Source: Lingula anatina
Taxonomy: Eukaryota; Brachiopoda; Lingulata; Lingulida; Lingulidae
Direction of reading: 5' to 3'
DNA: 64,000 nucleotides
NCBI RefSeq assembly: GCF_001039355.2
Contig: NW_019776068.1
Coordinates: 415,046 to 479,045, forward strand
Both the position numbers and the translations under genes were made by a program. Under the pieces are notes generated by a model, which had not been told where the DNA came from, made no database searches, and saw only the letters and a list, made by a program, of their open reading frames with translations. Below, piece by piece: positions 1 to 15,100 of the stretch; position 1 is the stretch's first letter; every line of letters starts with the position of its first letter.

Positions 1-104
1 GTACTTGATATTATGCTTAATTGCAACACATTAAATGTCATAGAGGGGAGCTTGAATTTTCCTGCAATCACATTCTAAACTTGATAAGTTAATGATACCA
101 CTGT

Positions 105-106
<2 letters not shown>

Positions 107-151
<45 letters not shown>

Positions 152-176
152 AATAAATTTTCAACCCCCCCCCCCC
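107..176. repeat. (AC)n microsatellite and C-run
   Basis: An AC repeat at 107-148 is followed by a 12-base C run at 165-176. The rest of 1-697 shows no supported coding sequence; it is presumably intron upstream of the first visible exon. Confidence 0.9.
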
Positions 177-697
177 ACCAATACCTTTATTATATTTTTG
201 CTGACAGTGATAATCCAATTGTTCAATTTTTTTAAATCAGCAGGTTAAATGTTTGAATTAATTCTCTTGATTTAAATGGTGCTAAATATCCTTTTATTCC
301 AGACATGTCGATAAAGGTGATAGTGAAATTTCTTCATTTGTGTTACTAATAATGAGTTTTATAACTTTTGTGCACTTTCATTTACTGGTTAAATTTTCTT
401 TCATAGCAGAAATATGTTAAAACTAATTTTTGTAAAAACAGCATGTTTATTTCATGGTATTACCATATTAATATATACCCTTAGAGGGTTTATTTCAAAC
501 TAATACGTGTGAAAGCAATGTTTTGAAAGGTGTAAAATAACATAAATCACTGTAGATGTCATTTCACTCTGAATGTAATCTGTTGATGCTCAGGATATGT
601 ATTCAGCAGAAAATATCCTCAGTGTTAGCTTATATGTTGTGTATTCATGAAGTGTAGATAGTCTGTGTTGTATGTTGTATGTGACTGTCCATTGCAG

Positions 698-766
698 AGT
701 CATGAGGATGAAGTGGAGGACCTTGCCAATGACTACGAACAAGTTGACATCAGTCCACCAGAGGAG
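698..766 (+). CDS. Acidic gene, first visible exon
   Basis: 23 codons, phase 0 at both ends, reading SHEDEVEDLANDYEQ and ending SPPEE. The acceptor is ccattgcag and the donor gtaaaa. It is the most 5' exon I can support. Its composition (Glu/Asp-rich, ending in Glu) matches the later exons. Confidence 0.7.
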
Positions 767-3700
767 GTAAAAGCCACTCCCGTGTGCAGTAGATTACAGC
801 TTATAACCCACACCGTCTTTCTGCTGGATACCTGTACTCTTATAATTGCACAAATCCAATGATTAATGACTTGTAACATTTCTTACTTCTAGAGATCTCA
901 AGTTCTGATAATTGAATAACAATGTTACTGACTCATTTGTTACTGCCTAAGTTTTGATCATGTGTCCTGTTGCTCAGGTTTGAGTGTGTGGAAAGCGCAG
1001 TCCTGAGACTGTGGTGCATGCTGTGGCATTTGCTTTGCACACGTGCATGCACATCATGCGTACCTGTGATTATGCACTTGCACGTAGTAATAGAATCAAG
1101 ATACCTAACTAAGTTCAACCTTTGCTTTCAGACTGTTTCATTTTTCAATCTAATTTATCTTCTTTATGATATAATATAACAAAACAGCACAGTAGCTGCC
1201 AAAACATTTTGATAAGCCCCTTTGTTTTGATGAGACAGGAGACTTTTTGATAGTAATACACTGTCCTTTGATATGTAACTTTTATGTGGCCCAGACTTAT
1301 CTTTTTGTTTTGAACTTTTTTCATATTATATGGTTTGGCTTTATCACTCTGCTTTCCCTCCAGTCTCTCTGCTTGCTTCATTTAGTTCTGGCAGATAGTG
1401 TGCTATGAAACATGTTCTTATTAATAGACTACAGTTCTAATTATTAACATGCATGGTAATCTTTTCTCATTTTTCCATANTATAACAAAACAGCACAGTA
1501 GCTGCCAAAACATTTTGATAAGCCCCTTTGTTTTGATGAGACAGGAGACTTTTTTGATAGTAATACACTGTCCTTTGATATGTAACTTTTATGTGGCCCA
1601 GACTTATCTTTTTGTTTTGAACTTTTTTCATATTATATGGTTTGGCTTTATCACTCTGCTTTCCCTCCAGTCTCTCTGCTTGCTTCATTTAGTTCTGGCA
1701 GATAGTGTGCTATGAAACATGTTCTTATTAATAGACTACAGTTCTAATTATTAACATGCATGGTAATCTTTTCTCATTTTTCCATAGGAAAACCAAGGAA
1801 GTCCTGCATGGTGCATTTTGTAAAAATATTTACGCATGAAATATGGCGAGGCCTATTATAATCACATTGTTTGATTAGACATTTAAGACATCTGATATAA
1901 TATTGGGCTTCTTAAGGAACTTATAGACGCAACAGTCATTATTATTTCATGTTATGATGCTTTATATTAGTTGCTGAATATGAAATATTGTCTTCATATA
2001 AAGATTCCCTTGTACTTATGGTATTGCATTCTTGTCTGTTGGGGATTTGAATGAATAATATGGCGGTAAATCTGTAAAACTTAGTTCTCATAGGCTCAGC
2101 GGTGCATGGTACTTCACAACTATTGTGTTGCGCAGGTGCCACAATAGCTTGAATAGCCATACAATGGGAATACCTGTGCATTTTGAATACTGCCACCCCA
2201 CTGGAGCAGAAAGAGTACTTGTAAAACTGAAACTAGGATGTTAATGCACCCATGTGCCATATTATGAGTCGCATGATGAGGGAAGTTTTTTTTTTCTCTC
2301 TTGAATCAGAGTTCAATACAGTCATGGGTCCTAATTTTGTGGTTATGTAAAATTGAAACTATTTGATTATTTGCCACACAGACATGTACCTACATCTCCA
2401 TGTATGTTGCTCTTATGCCTTTTATCGGCTATTTCACTGTAAACAAAAATTTTTGAAAAAAATTTTCATTTTAAATGAATATAGTTACAATCCAAAGCTT
2501 ACAACAATGGGATTGGACCTGGCTAACAGTAGTGACCCTCTTTGAGATTGAATAGTGCCCTTTGTGGCCAGTGAATATGAGTTTTTTATGGGCACTTGAC
2601 CCCTAGATGGAAATAGTAATATCTCATCTTGTTTGGTCAGTTGAAAAAAATTTAGAAAGTGACCTGTGAACCGTGCATGACTTCTCATGCACGACAAAGA
2701 ACAATGCCCATTCTTTGCATCTTTTGGCCTTTTTTTTTTTTTACCCTTGATTCTAGAGATGCTGGTACAGTTTAAAAGTTGAGGTCCTCAGTAATTTGTG
2801 AAACTTGTACATCAACAAGTTTTACAGCTAGGATTTATTTCCATTTATGTCTTAAGTTTGGGAATTTATTGGTAGCCATATATCTTCATTTATATAATTA
2901 ATTTATTTCAAACAAGTTACAATTAGTAGCTCTTCTCTTTTCTCAGTTTATGCTAGCAGTTATAGTACATCTTATTCATATGACATGATATGATCTGGTT
3001 TTGTTCCTGTGAGGTACATACCTTGCTGTACTATCTGTGCAGTGGTTGATGTCGCGATGGTGCAGTGTTGCATGTACCACCGCAATCATCAGCCTGAAGA
3101 CTGAGCACTCAAGATGGGGTTCTCTCTTCTGCTTTTTAAAAAGATGGAGAAGTTCTTCTGTCTAACTCAATCCACTTGGCTGCTTTTAATCGTCTCTGAA
3201 AGATTAATATGATCTCATGGCTAAAGATGACTTTCTGTAAAAAGCGCCTCCTGGCTTTTTGTCCTGTTTTTTTGGATGTAAAATATCTTGCAGCATCTTG
3301 TTGTTGTAAACTGCACTGTGATGTAAGACATTGCTCCATGTTGTTGGAATTTCACATGGACAGCACAATGGCTCTAGGCAACTATAGTGTATGACTGTGA
3401 GGGTGTGTCCTGGATGAATAAAATCCCATCTCTTTCCTTCTGTGCCTCATGTTGTGTAGCACAGGGCGTACATTATTACACACGCCGTAGATTTAGGGTC
3501 CCATTTTTAGAGCAAATGACTACTAGGGACATCTATCAAGATGACAATCGTACATTACATTTTGTTTATCAAAAACAATGGGGCCAATTCTTTATCCATA
3601 TTAATGCATAAAAGGAGATACATATCTGTAATGACCCTCTGAACTTAGCCATCTAGCAGTACGTGAAGGACTGGTTGTCATTTGATTAGTTGGTCATCAT

Positions 3701-6700
3701 AGAAGCCAGGGTTGACACTGTCACAGAAATTTGTCACTGCTACTGGTTGTGTGTAGCATGCTCATGCCAGCTGGGTGTAGTATAGACTGCAGAAAAAATG
3801 GGGAACTCGTGCAACAAGGTAGGGTATGGTGCCATATTTAAACCTATTTTTATTCTCTTGGGAAGGGTATTGTGGAAGTTGTCCCTTTTTTTGGGTAGAA
3901 ATAGGGGGGACAAGATGCATTTGGCCAGGTTAGCAGGGCAGAGGTCACTTGGTCAGTTATTTTGTTGTTGAGTTCCATATTTATGAGAGACAGAAGGTTG
4001 GTGTCTTTTAGGTGGCCAGCGTATAGAATGGATACATGCATGGTTACACAGAGGAATTTTGGTTGGGCAGATTGATTCTAAAACTTTAAGTCGCCTAATT
4101 AAAGACTTGATTTATACACCACAGGAATTCTGTTGTAGGCTAGGATTTATATTTCCATTTTCTTTTTATGTAGTTCCAACAATTTTGTATACCCAAGGCC
4201 TATGGATACACTTTCAAAGAATGTGATTCCAATCATGTCTTTTGAAAAAGGAAAAAAACTAAGCATTTTGCTTTTAAGACACCAGTGACATAGAGTTATC
4301 GCCAAAACTTTTTTTACATCACCAAGGATAACCTTTGATTTTATGTGAGATTGTGGTTTTGGGAGTTTTAGATAGGGAATTTAGATATGGGTGTGTGCTC
4401 AAGTAGGCAAAACATTCGAGTGATGGCATCGGAGATATATTTGAAGATGTGGGTGTGTTGCAATAGATAAGTATTAAGATCTACACCTTAAAGCACACAC
4501 ATATATACAGAAAAGATGCAAGTTAAAGCATGATAATGATGATGTTATTATTAGAGTAATAGAGTAAGCAGGAGGCAGAAATGTCCTTTAAACTAAGAGG
4601 GTCATGCCACATGGTGTTTTTGATATCTTTGAGGTTTAACACACCACTTTTTTTGTGACATAGAGGTGGGGGGGGGGGGGGGGTCTTTGTTAAAAGGCTT
4701 CAGTAAACCTCCCCAATTTATAAACTTTCAAAAGGACTGATATTTCATTTTTTGTGCAAAAATTTTAGATACAATATAAATAGCCATGTTTCTAGCAAAA
4801 CTTTTGATGTTTCTTTTACAAGAATCCTGATCAGATTTTTCCCCTCAATTTTGATCATATACCGTTTAATTCATATATTCAAAGGTAGGCAGTGTGGCGC
4901 CTGTTTGAGCTGTTTTCCCAATGAAACCACATGGACCTAAGGTGACTGACATAGCTACCCGTTACTATGACCAGGATGGTGTAGGTGATTGTCATCAAAT
5001 GATACTATGTGACTGTCACCCTGGACCTTTATTATACACCTAGAACACTGACACCAGATGGATAAGTTGTCGATAAGGACAGCTGTGAAAATATATCTTT
5101 CTGTCACCAAAGAATAGGCGCCAAAATGAGGGCTACACCACATTGTTGTGGGTTTCTGTATAATTTATTGGATGTTTGTTATCTTCAGGATGGTATTTTG
5201 AAATACTGGGAGATAAAGCAGACAGACAGTAAAGTCCGATTATGCTTCGGTAGGACTATGGGGCAAAGCTATACAGTAAAGATACCACAAGAGTCTATTT
5301 TGGAATAAAATGTCTTTGGCGTCTGTGTATGTTTCTCCCTTCTTTTACTCTCCAGTTTTTCTTGTGTCATACGGTGTCATCTTATCACTACTGGACAGGT
5401 AGTACAAATAACTCTGCAATGCTGACAGGAGAAAAGCAAGGTAGACAACCAGTGCCTTAATTAGGGACTGTCTCGGTGCTCTTGCTTGTAGGTTGAGTGA
5501 ATCGAGTGTGACTAGCATATAAAGATATGCTTAATAGATTAAAACAAGGTCCGCATAGTTTGTAATGAGTTAGACATTGTTTTGCCTGGTACAACGGTTT
5601 GCTTGTCTGGTGTTGTGGTGGTTATAGTTGACTTTGGATAGTTTTCTTAGAACATTTGTCAGGATATTAATTGAAAAACAAATCACTTTGGTGACACCAA
5701 TCAATGAGGAAGGCAAAGAAACTTTTTCTTTCTTCTACAACTTGGTAAGAATTGCAGGTGTCCAGTGAGCCTTTGTTTTAGTGCTTGGTCAGTAAACAAA
5801 CACATTAATTTCAAAACCATTGTTTTGAGAAAGGCTATTGTTTTTTTTACTGCACTTCATAACCTTAGGGAAAAAATTGATCTCGTGGTTTCCATTTCAA
5901 GAGAGGCTGACAAGAATATTCTCACAAAAAAAAGTTTCTTCAAAGGTTAATAGTACTTGTAATAGTCTTGATGGTTCTGCTCTCTGCCTCCTGATGGCTA
6001 CAGATAACATGTTTTCCAGTCCTTTCTGTTTGATGTTGATCTTGCAGTACTTTGAGTAGGATATGAAAGCTGCATGTTTTTTAACATGTGTATATGTTTG
6101 TGATGCTAAATTTCACATTGCCTGTAATGTCATAAGTAAGAGTATTGATCTGATCAGGTCTGAATATGATGTTGCCCTTTCACATTGTTTTGTTATATCT
6201 TGTATTAAAATTTTGTTTATTTTAATAATATACTTACTTCAAAAATGTGAAGATGTGGTTATATTAAATCTAAATAAAGTTTATGTTAAATGTTGTGAAA
6301 ATAATTGCAGAAGTATGTTTTGAAATGCTATGCACATTCAGCATCAGCACCGCAATGCACACTGGCCCAAATAAGCACCCTGAGTTGCCAGTAGCACATA
6401 TGCACCAGCCAAACAGCACACTGTATGATGATGATGATGATGATGTGCCACTCTTTTGCTTTTGCCATGTTGTAACCCTGTGTTCTGTGTGCTTGTGTTA
6501 TACAGCAGAAAGAGCCTGAGGTAGAGGAGCCCAAACACACAGAGCCTGAGCCTGAGCTGCCTCCAGAGCCAGAGCCCGAGCCACCAGTAGAGACATCTGT
6601 AGAAGCTGAAGTTAAGGCAGAGGAGGTGAGAATTCAACCCCCCTATTCCCCCCCCCCCCACCCCTCTTTCCTTTAACACCAGCCCAGGGATATCCTTGGT

Positions 6701-9700
6701 TTACTGTGCAAAACATCATAATATCCCAAGCAGGGTATAACCAGGCTCAGGATGAATACTACCAGTTTGAACTGAAGGTGGCGATGTCAGGACCCAGCTC
6801 TACTAACCAGTTTCAAATACAATGCATGATTGTAATGTTCATTTCACCCCACTGCATTGTTTTCTCTCTGACACAGATGACGAGTTTGAAAAGATGTTTA
6901 AGCTTGAACTAGTCCTTACGTCCTTACTAAGGATGGTTTCGGCATGTTTTTTTTTTTTTTTTTGGTTTCCACTGCAGGTGATGGTCATATTGTTAGCATG
7001 TTTTTTTTTTCAACTACAAAATGAATTTGAATTAAGTTTCAGAACAGTTGTACTAACATGTTTGTTTTCAGTTCATAATCATGCATCTGACCTCCATCTT
7101 ATGTTTTGGATATTCTTTTTAACCAGGTGTCAAGCTATATTAGTTACTATATATATATAAACATTGTAAGGGTTATGGTACCATGTTTTGCCTATACCTA
7201 GCAAGTACATGCATCAGCACCAAGTGGGATAAAGGTTGTTTTTATATGATATTAAGGAGCATATAAGATATTTTAGTAGTGACAAGGTACCCTGCATGCT
7301 TAACATATTCTGGACTTTGAGTGGTAATAAATTTGAGGCTGACGTGCAGATTTTAGCTCTTCTCCTATATTATTTTTGTGATTTTTGTTTTAGAACTGAA
7401 TGCAAAGATGAATAATGTTGTTTTGAGAAATAGAGAACTATGATTATTTTTGTCACAAGTTGTTACTGGTTTTATCTCAGTGTATCATTACTTAAAATGT
7501 GTCAGTTAAATGGTAATGCCTTGTGAATTTACATATAATATTGTATATTCTTTGTACACAAGATAACTTGCATGTGGATGAAGGTTTTCAGTTTTAAGCA
7601 CATATGGAATTATAGCCATTTAATCAAGGTGCCATTTATGTTTATACTAACTGGAAAATCTATTTTTGAGCCTGACTTCTTAACATATTGCTTTCCCACG
7701 TTTACCTCCCCCCCTCCCCCCTACCCCCTCCCCCAGCCCTTTATGTCTGAAGAAAGGTAAATAATATATAAACAATTCGTAATGGATTTAGTAAAAAGAA
7801 GAATGGAAAGGAAAAAAGGTTTCTTTGCCAGTGGCTGACAACACTAAACAGATGTTTCAGTTCTCCAAATAAAAATAATAGGAAAAAAAAAGAAAACCTA
7901 AGCACAGTTGTTATGCAGGCAAATAAGATCAGTAATAAAACCAGTGCCAGTTGGGAAAACTGCAGTTAGCAAGTTTAAACACATGCTATAGTTGCATGTT
8001 TTTAACTTGTCTGTGCTATGATTAACAGAAATTTGAAGTAAGCACATTGCTGTTTTTTATCAACAAAGTGGTACAGTGATAAAAAGCAAATAGTCGTAAC
8101 ATCTGCCATTCGGATTTTTTAGGAGGCCATTTCTGTTGTTTTGACTTTTGTTTTTCAAACCATCTTAGTTCATGCTTATGGAAGTGGAGATGTGTTTGTA
8201 GACTAACAAGTACACTTTGTTTGCATGTTGTCTTGTTATTTGTCTTTTTTTCCAGTTCTTCATTTTTTGCATGCAATTCCCCACATATCAGCCTGTGTGC
8301 ATGTCTGTTTTTTTATTTTGACAAATTAACCATGGTACTGGTGGTTCGAAATTTTTTTTATATAAGGAAGACAGTAAAGATATTTTCCTTGTTTGCATGT
8401 TAACTTGGTTTTGGCAATAGTATTTAAACTAGAAAATCACTCAGAGAGTGCAACACTTTGCCAAGGCAGCTCAATTCTGACTATTGATTTATTTAGTAAT
8501 AGATCACCACCAAATTCTTATGAATTCTCTGTTAGTCCATTTCTTGCCTATCCTGAAAATTTTTATTGAAATCTGTCTGTAACTTTTTGAGCTAGGGTGT
8601 TAACTTACCAACAAAGGCAAAAAGATATAAAGGTGAATGAGATTGTGAAAATACTACATTGGTTGATAGGAGGTGGAAGGAATGATATAATATTATACCA
8701 TTATAGAATATTGTGAATATGATATTATTCCATATTAGATCATATATCAGCCTGTGGCTTTGCCAGTAATCATAGGATGTGGTATGGTTCAGAGTCACTT
8801 ACATTAAGTTATCCTTGAATTAACAGCATGGGTGGAGAGATTTGGGTTGACATCAGATTGATTATCCTAGAATGCGTAGGATAATGACACATTGTTTATG
8901 TAATTGTAGCCTGTCCAGAATGGATCAGCTGTGCAGGAGGACCACTTGGAGGTGGAGAATGAGACAGGAGAGGTGAGAATTCTAAGGGAAAGAATATTAG
9001 ATTTATTAGATGCCCTAGCCATTCAGAACAGATATTATATGACAATTTTCCTTCCTCCCAGGGGTGAGGTGTGGAAATAGATTTTAATGAAACGGGTGAC
9101 ATTTTGTCATTTTATGTTAGTGATAAGATTGTCCAACATTGGATTAATGAACCCTTTTGTGAATACTTCTATGGAACTTGCTTTTCAGTGATGTATGTGA
9201 TCTTTGCTTTGTTCGTTTAACTTAACACAGAAGAATTGTTATTTAACTTAACACAGAAAAATATTCTGAACACATTATGTGTTACATCATCAACCTGGTT
9301 GCTCTAATCACAGCTTTCTACAATGTGATTTGCTTATAGATTACATTACTTACTGACCCTGACTGCTTGTTGTAGAGCACATTATGAAATATGTTTCAGT
9401 ATCAGGCAGTGCAATAATTTGAGTTGGAAAGCTTTAATGCTGGGCAGGAATGGTATATTGTAACTGTAGTGCCCACTGTGGGCAAAATTGGAAAAAAAAA
9501 CTAATGCAAGATTGTTAGAAAGACCACTTCTCTGAATTAAAAAAGGGAAGTGTATTACAAAACTGAAACATGAAATGAGAGGCTTGAGCAAGTCTTGAAT
9601 TATTCTTAAAGCAGTCGTGTTTGATTGGAATACTTCAATGTGATAATACATGTTTTCTTGGCCCTAAATATTTTTTGTTTGAAAAGAATAGACAGTAAAA

Positions 9701-12069
9701 ATTAGCTCTCTAATAATGTTAGAAATATTGAGATACTTCTGATGGAGATAGAGATAAGTAATCATCTGGAGGAAGAGTTTAACAGAAAAAGAAGATGATT
9801 AATTCCATGTTTCTTATTTATCATATACATTTTATTTTTTACCATAATATGATTAATATCTATTACTTGCAAATACATTGTCTGTAGCAGATTGAGGTAG
9901 AGACTCTCTTTCTCTACACACAAAAAAAATTGAATATTGAACTTTGCACAGTATGTGTTCCTTCTAGCATGTTATAGATTATATTAGCCATGGCTGCAAT
10001 GATTGATTGGGTGTCATAAAACAGCTTTCCTCGCAATTAATACTGTAATGTGATTTGTATTCAGTCTTCATGGGCAATTTACAGACATGTTTTAATTAAC
10101 CTTTCTGTCTTCTTCCCTACCCAGCTGAGTAGCATTATCATTTCCATGAAGTAATTCAAGAGAGAGGAAAATTCCCTTTCATGTAGGATTTAGGTTTATG
10201 TAATAAGGGAACGGAGGGAGTATTGCGTGTGTATATACTAGGACTTGGTTGGTAAATGAGTCCATCTATTTTTATTAACATTCATCTCTAATCATTTCAC
10301 ACCTGCCTGACAGGTGAAATTATTTAAAGATTTTGGCACTCAAATACACCTTTTGGTATGCTCTGTCATGAAATTTCCACGAGGAATTATATAATCTTAT
10401 TTAATTTGAGCAATTTCCCCAACTTGTGTGGGCACCTTTGAAATTACAACAAGAGTTATCCACTGTATGTGACGTCCAAGAGAGTAATTATATGAAAGTG
10501 TAGCCAAGATATAATTTGCTTATGAGTCTGCTGAAGTAACTATTCCACCTGGTCAAAATGGTAACAAAAACTAATCAACAAAGTGGACATGACATAAGTT
10601 TTCATGTATTTAGAATTAACATGTGATGCTTGGAAGTCAAAATTTTCATCATTTTAGGCAAACAGCAGGGCAAGCATTCCAAGGCAAAAACACCTTTTGT
10701 TAATAATGTTTTTTCCAGGTGTAAAATATAGTTTTTATTGGGGTCAGTGATGTTAGTGAGCGATAAGATAAATAAAGGAATCTGATAGTAGGAATGGCGG
10801 AAAAGAAAATGGCTGACTAACATTGCAATCTCTATTAACTTCTGTTGGTTTCCTTTGCTTGACAAATGTTTGTGGAAAGACTGAAGATAAATGAACTGTA
10901 TTTCAGTCTGAGCCACATCATCATACAGATACATCCTCCTCGGCTTCAACTCACACTAGCAGTGAGCAGGTAAAAAATGACTATACTCAAAGTCATGAAC
11001 AGTATGTCTATTGTATTTCTGGTAGAAAAAAATGTGTATTAGAAGTAGTTGTATTAACAGCGAAACCCTGTCTTCTTGGCAGCATGAATTCTCAGTAAAT
11101 TTGATTTTTAAGTCAGCAGTATTTTCATTCTTGTTAGACTTTGATCAGTGACTAACTGTTCAAAGTCCTACAAACTGGATGTAATTTGTTTCGTTTTTTT
11201 CCCCTTCTTTCTATTTTGAGTTAGTTCGTGTTTAACTGCATTGGATCCCATCTGAAGTATTGTACAGTTGAATAACACACATAACATGCTAATGGTTATC
11301 ACTAACCAATAGAAATCGCAGCGGCATATAAAAGTGTGGATATATAATTATATAACATGATGTGTAGGGCCATTGGGATGTCCTCCAGTACTATAGATTT
11401 GGGCAATGTCAATGTTGGTGTGACTCTGTGTTTGACTCCTTACTATTTATATGACTTCAAGGCTATTTGCCGGTATGGTTGACAAGGACAGAGTACTAAT
11501 ACAGAGATGAGACTAGTTGTACCAAATACACATTGTATTGTCTACCAGCTTTACTAAGTCCTGTTATTGTGGGTATAGGTTTAGATTTGGTGAGAATGCT
11601 TTAGCAGGGAATATCACACATGTGTTGTGGGATTTAGTTTGCTCTACTGCAATAGTGGGAATGCATAACCACATAATAGAGTGATATATGTTTAAGAGCC
11701 GTGTATACTGTGGTGTTGTTTGATCCCTTGGCGAGGCTAACATTTCTGTCTGTCCTAAACTGCTGATTATGACAGTGATATCTTGAGAATGGTAATGGCA
11801 TTATTCTCAAAGTTCATGTCTGGTACAACCTTAAACATATTCCAGTTTGAAAATAGAATTTACTTAATCAACATGGATAAGGGATTAGCTGGTGTTTGGG
11901 TAATGCACTATAGTGATCTCTTTTACAGCATAGTCTGCGTTCTGAAGCCAGTACATCTGAGAAGGAGCCTTCAATTCAGTCTGAACAGGTATTTGTGTGC
12001 TGTACCAGATATAATGATAGTTTTTAATCTGTTTATAAAGTCTTAGATAGCCACTGCTTTTTAAATCTT

Positions 12070-12108
<39 letters not shown>

Positions 12109-15100
12109 TATTAGTGCAGTGCTATTTTGTGAAATTCTGTTCAAATTTCTCTTTACAAGTACTAAACATAATTTCTTCATTGTCTAATGACAATGAAAAT
12201 ACTTTGTATCAAGTGTCATTCTTCCCCGCAGCACTTCCTGGTATTTGCGTTCATCTTCATCTGATGTACAGAGATCAAATGTTAATTGCATCTAATGGCG
12301 AATGGATGGCTGTTGTAACTAGATCAATTGTGTAGAACCCCTAGAGACCCGCAGCATCATTTTCTCATATCCTATCAATAAATCAGACTCTGAAGAATCA
12401 ATTTGTGTGGTTGCCTTTCAGCATGAAGTGAGTGCTCCAGAGTCTGCTGGATCTGATAAAGAGCCTTCAGTACATTCTGATAGGGAACCCTCTATCTCTG
12501 ACAAAGAGCCATCAGTCCATTCTGATAAGGAACCTTCTGTTCATTCTGATCACAACCAGGTACTTGCTCTTATATGTGATCTCTGCAAGTAATGGATCTG
12601 ATCAAATATGGACACCTAATGCTTGTAAATTATACTATTGAGAGTAAGCTAGGTTGGTATATATAGATATATTCAACAGGTTTTAGGTTCTAATATAATC
12701 TCATGCAGCATTCAAGTATTGTCTTCAGGACAAGCATGTGTGTGTTTATATTTTACTTAGAATCAGTTAATATAACAAGTTAGAAGTGGGTTACCTCTGG
12801 TTACCAATGCCAGTGGATTGTATTTTAAATATCATGACAGGTCAGTTGGTCACTTGTTTACTGTGTTGGTATATGTCTAGTGGTATAGCATATTTGGATG
12901 AAATGTTTGTCATTAGTGTGGTAGGTTTTGGTTAAAAAAAAAAGAAAAATCTGGATGAGTTATGAATAACAAGCTGTAATTGCAGGACAGTTGTTGTTGT
13001 TGTTGTTGTTGTTGTTGCTGTTGTTGTTTTATTAGTGGGCAGTCCGATGGTGTAATTACCTACTAACATTGTATGTATGAAATGTATACCTACTGATAGT
13101 GTTTGGAGGCGTTTTAAAACATAAATTCAAAATTGCCTTCACCTTAGTCACAAATTTAACAACTGGGCTTGGATTATACTTCATGTGGGAATAACTAAAA
13201 TATCATGTAATTACACTAATTTCATTGTTGAAAATTTTTCTATAAAGTTTTTCTTTTATTATTATACACTGAAATGTCAAGAATAGTTTTACTGCCAGAT
13301 TAAACAGTTTAAATTTATATCTTTAAGGTTGTATATTTGAATCAAAAAAGAGGATCATTAGTATTATCAACAGCACAGCAACATTTTAGCCTATGTGTGA
13401 TTAAAGAGTTTGAACCATTTCTTGCATGTTGGTTTAAGCAGGAAGAAGAGGACCTGCCACCGCCGCCCCCACCCCCACCACNCCCCCAACCCTTTATGTC
13501 TGAAGAAAGGGAAATAATATATAAACAATTCGTAATGGATTTAGTAAAAAGAAGAATGGAAAGGAAAAAATGTTTCTTTGCCAGTGGCTGACAACACTAA
13601 ACAGATGTTTCAGTTCTCCAAATAAAAATAATAGGAAAAAAAAAGAAAACCTAAGCACAGTTGTTATGCAGGCAAATAAGATCAATAATAAAACCAGTGC
13701 CAGTTGGGAAAATTGCAGTTAGCAAGTTTAAACACATGCTATGGTTGCATGTTTTTAACTTGTCTGTGCTATGATTAACAGAAATTTGAAGTAAGCACAT
13801 TGCTGCTTTTCATCAACAAAGTGGTACAGTGATAAAAAGCAAATAGTCGTAACATCTGCCATTCTGATTTTTTAGGAGGCCATTTCTGTTGTTTTGACTT
13901 TTGTTTTTCAAACCATCTTAGTTCATGCTTATGGAAGTGGAGAGATGTGTTTGTAGACTAACAAGTACACTTTGTTTGCATGTTGTCTTGTAATTTGTCT
14001 TTTTTTATTTCAGTTCTTCATTTTTTGCATGCAGTTCCCCACATATCAGCCTGTGTGCATGCCTGTTTTTTATTTTGACAAATTAACCATGGTACTGGTG
14101 GTTCGAAAATTTTTTTATATAAGGAAGACAGTAAAGATATTTTCCTTGTTTGCATGTTAACTTGGTTTTGGCAATAGCATTTTAAACTAGAAAATCACTC
14201 AGAGAGTGAAACACTTTGCCAAGGCAGCTCAATTCTGACTATTGATTTATTTAGTAATAGATCACCACCAAATTCTTATGAATTCTCTGTTAGTCCATTT
14301 CTTACCTATCCTGAAAATTTTTATCAAAATCTGTCCGTAACTTTTTGAGTTAGGCTGTTAACTAATCAACAAAGGCAAAAAGCTAAAAAGGTAAATGAGA
14401 TTGTGAAAATACTATATTGGTTGATAGGAGGTGGAAAGAATGATATGATATGATATTATACCATATCAGGTATACCAGCCTGTGGCTTTGCCAGTAATCT
14501 TGGAATGTGCTATGGTTCAGAGTCACTTACATAAAGTTATCCTTGATTTAACAGCATGGGTGGAGAGGTTTGGGTTGACATCACATTGATTATCCTAGAT
14601 TGCTTAGGATAATGATACATTGTTTATGTAATTGTAGCCTGTCCAGAATGGATCAGCTGTGCAGGAGGACCACTTGGAGGTTGAGAATGAGACAGGAGAG
14701 GTGAGAATTCTAAGGGAAAGATTATTAGATTTATTAGACGTCCTAGCCACTAAGAACAGATATTATATGACAATTTTCCTCCCTCCCAGGGGTGAGGTGT
14801 GGAAATAGATTTTAATGAAACGGGTGACATTTTGTCATTTTATGTTAGTGATAAGATTGTCCAACATCGGATTAATGAATCCTTTTGTGAATACTTCTAT
14901 GGAACTTGCTTTTCAGTGATGTATGTGATCTTTGCTTTGTTCGTTTAACTTAACACAGAAGAATTGTTATTTAACTTAACACAGAAAAATATTCTGAACA
15001 CATTATGTGTTACATCATCAACCTGGTTGCTCTAATCACAGCTTTCTACAATGTGATTTGCTTATAGATTACGTTACTTACTGACCCTGACTGCTTGTTG

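Larger units (their letters stand above)
7730..13481 (+). repeat. 5.7-kb direct duplication, copy 1 (exons 3-6 and part of 7)
   Basis: This block is repeated at 13483-19193 with scattered substitutions and indels. It begins in a C-rich tract and ends inside the polyproline stretch of exon 7, next to an N at 13482. Exons inside: 8910-8972, 10907-10969, 11929-11988, 12422-12559 and the truncated exon 7 from 13442. Microsatellites differ between copies: TTTA at 12068-12110 is much longer than its partner near 17812-17830, and the GTT run at 12990-13028 is longer than that near 18713. A collapsed-haplotype failure is the simplest reading. Confidence 0.9.

Noticed and set aside
1788-1823. Frame after ccatag reading ENQGSPAWCIL then stop
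   Set aside because: No donor, no polyadenylation signal close by, and composition unlike the gene.
3040-3105. Possible snoRNA (ttgatgt near the start, actga near the end)
   Set aside because: The C and D boxes are imperfect, there is no terminal stem, and no guide target was recognised.
5188-5232. Possible exon after ttatcttcag reading DGILKYWEIKQTD
   Set aside because: The usable donor gives phase 1, incompatible with the phase-0 exons on both sides.
6751-6777. Possible 27-nt exon reading DEYYQFELK before gtggcg
   Set aside because: In frame, but the acceptor lacks a polypyrimidine tract and the peptide lacks the acidic/proline module character.
7736-7755. Segment after a superb polypyrimidine acceptor (ccctcccccag) ending at gtaaat
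   Set aside because: It is 20 nt, not a multiple of 3, while all neighbours are symmetric. The equivalent in the other duplicated block (13,490s) has lost the GT donor. The C-rich tract is better explained as a low-complexity contig end.
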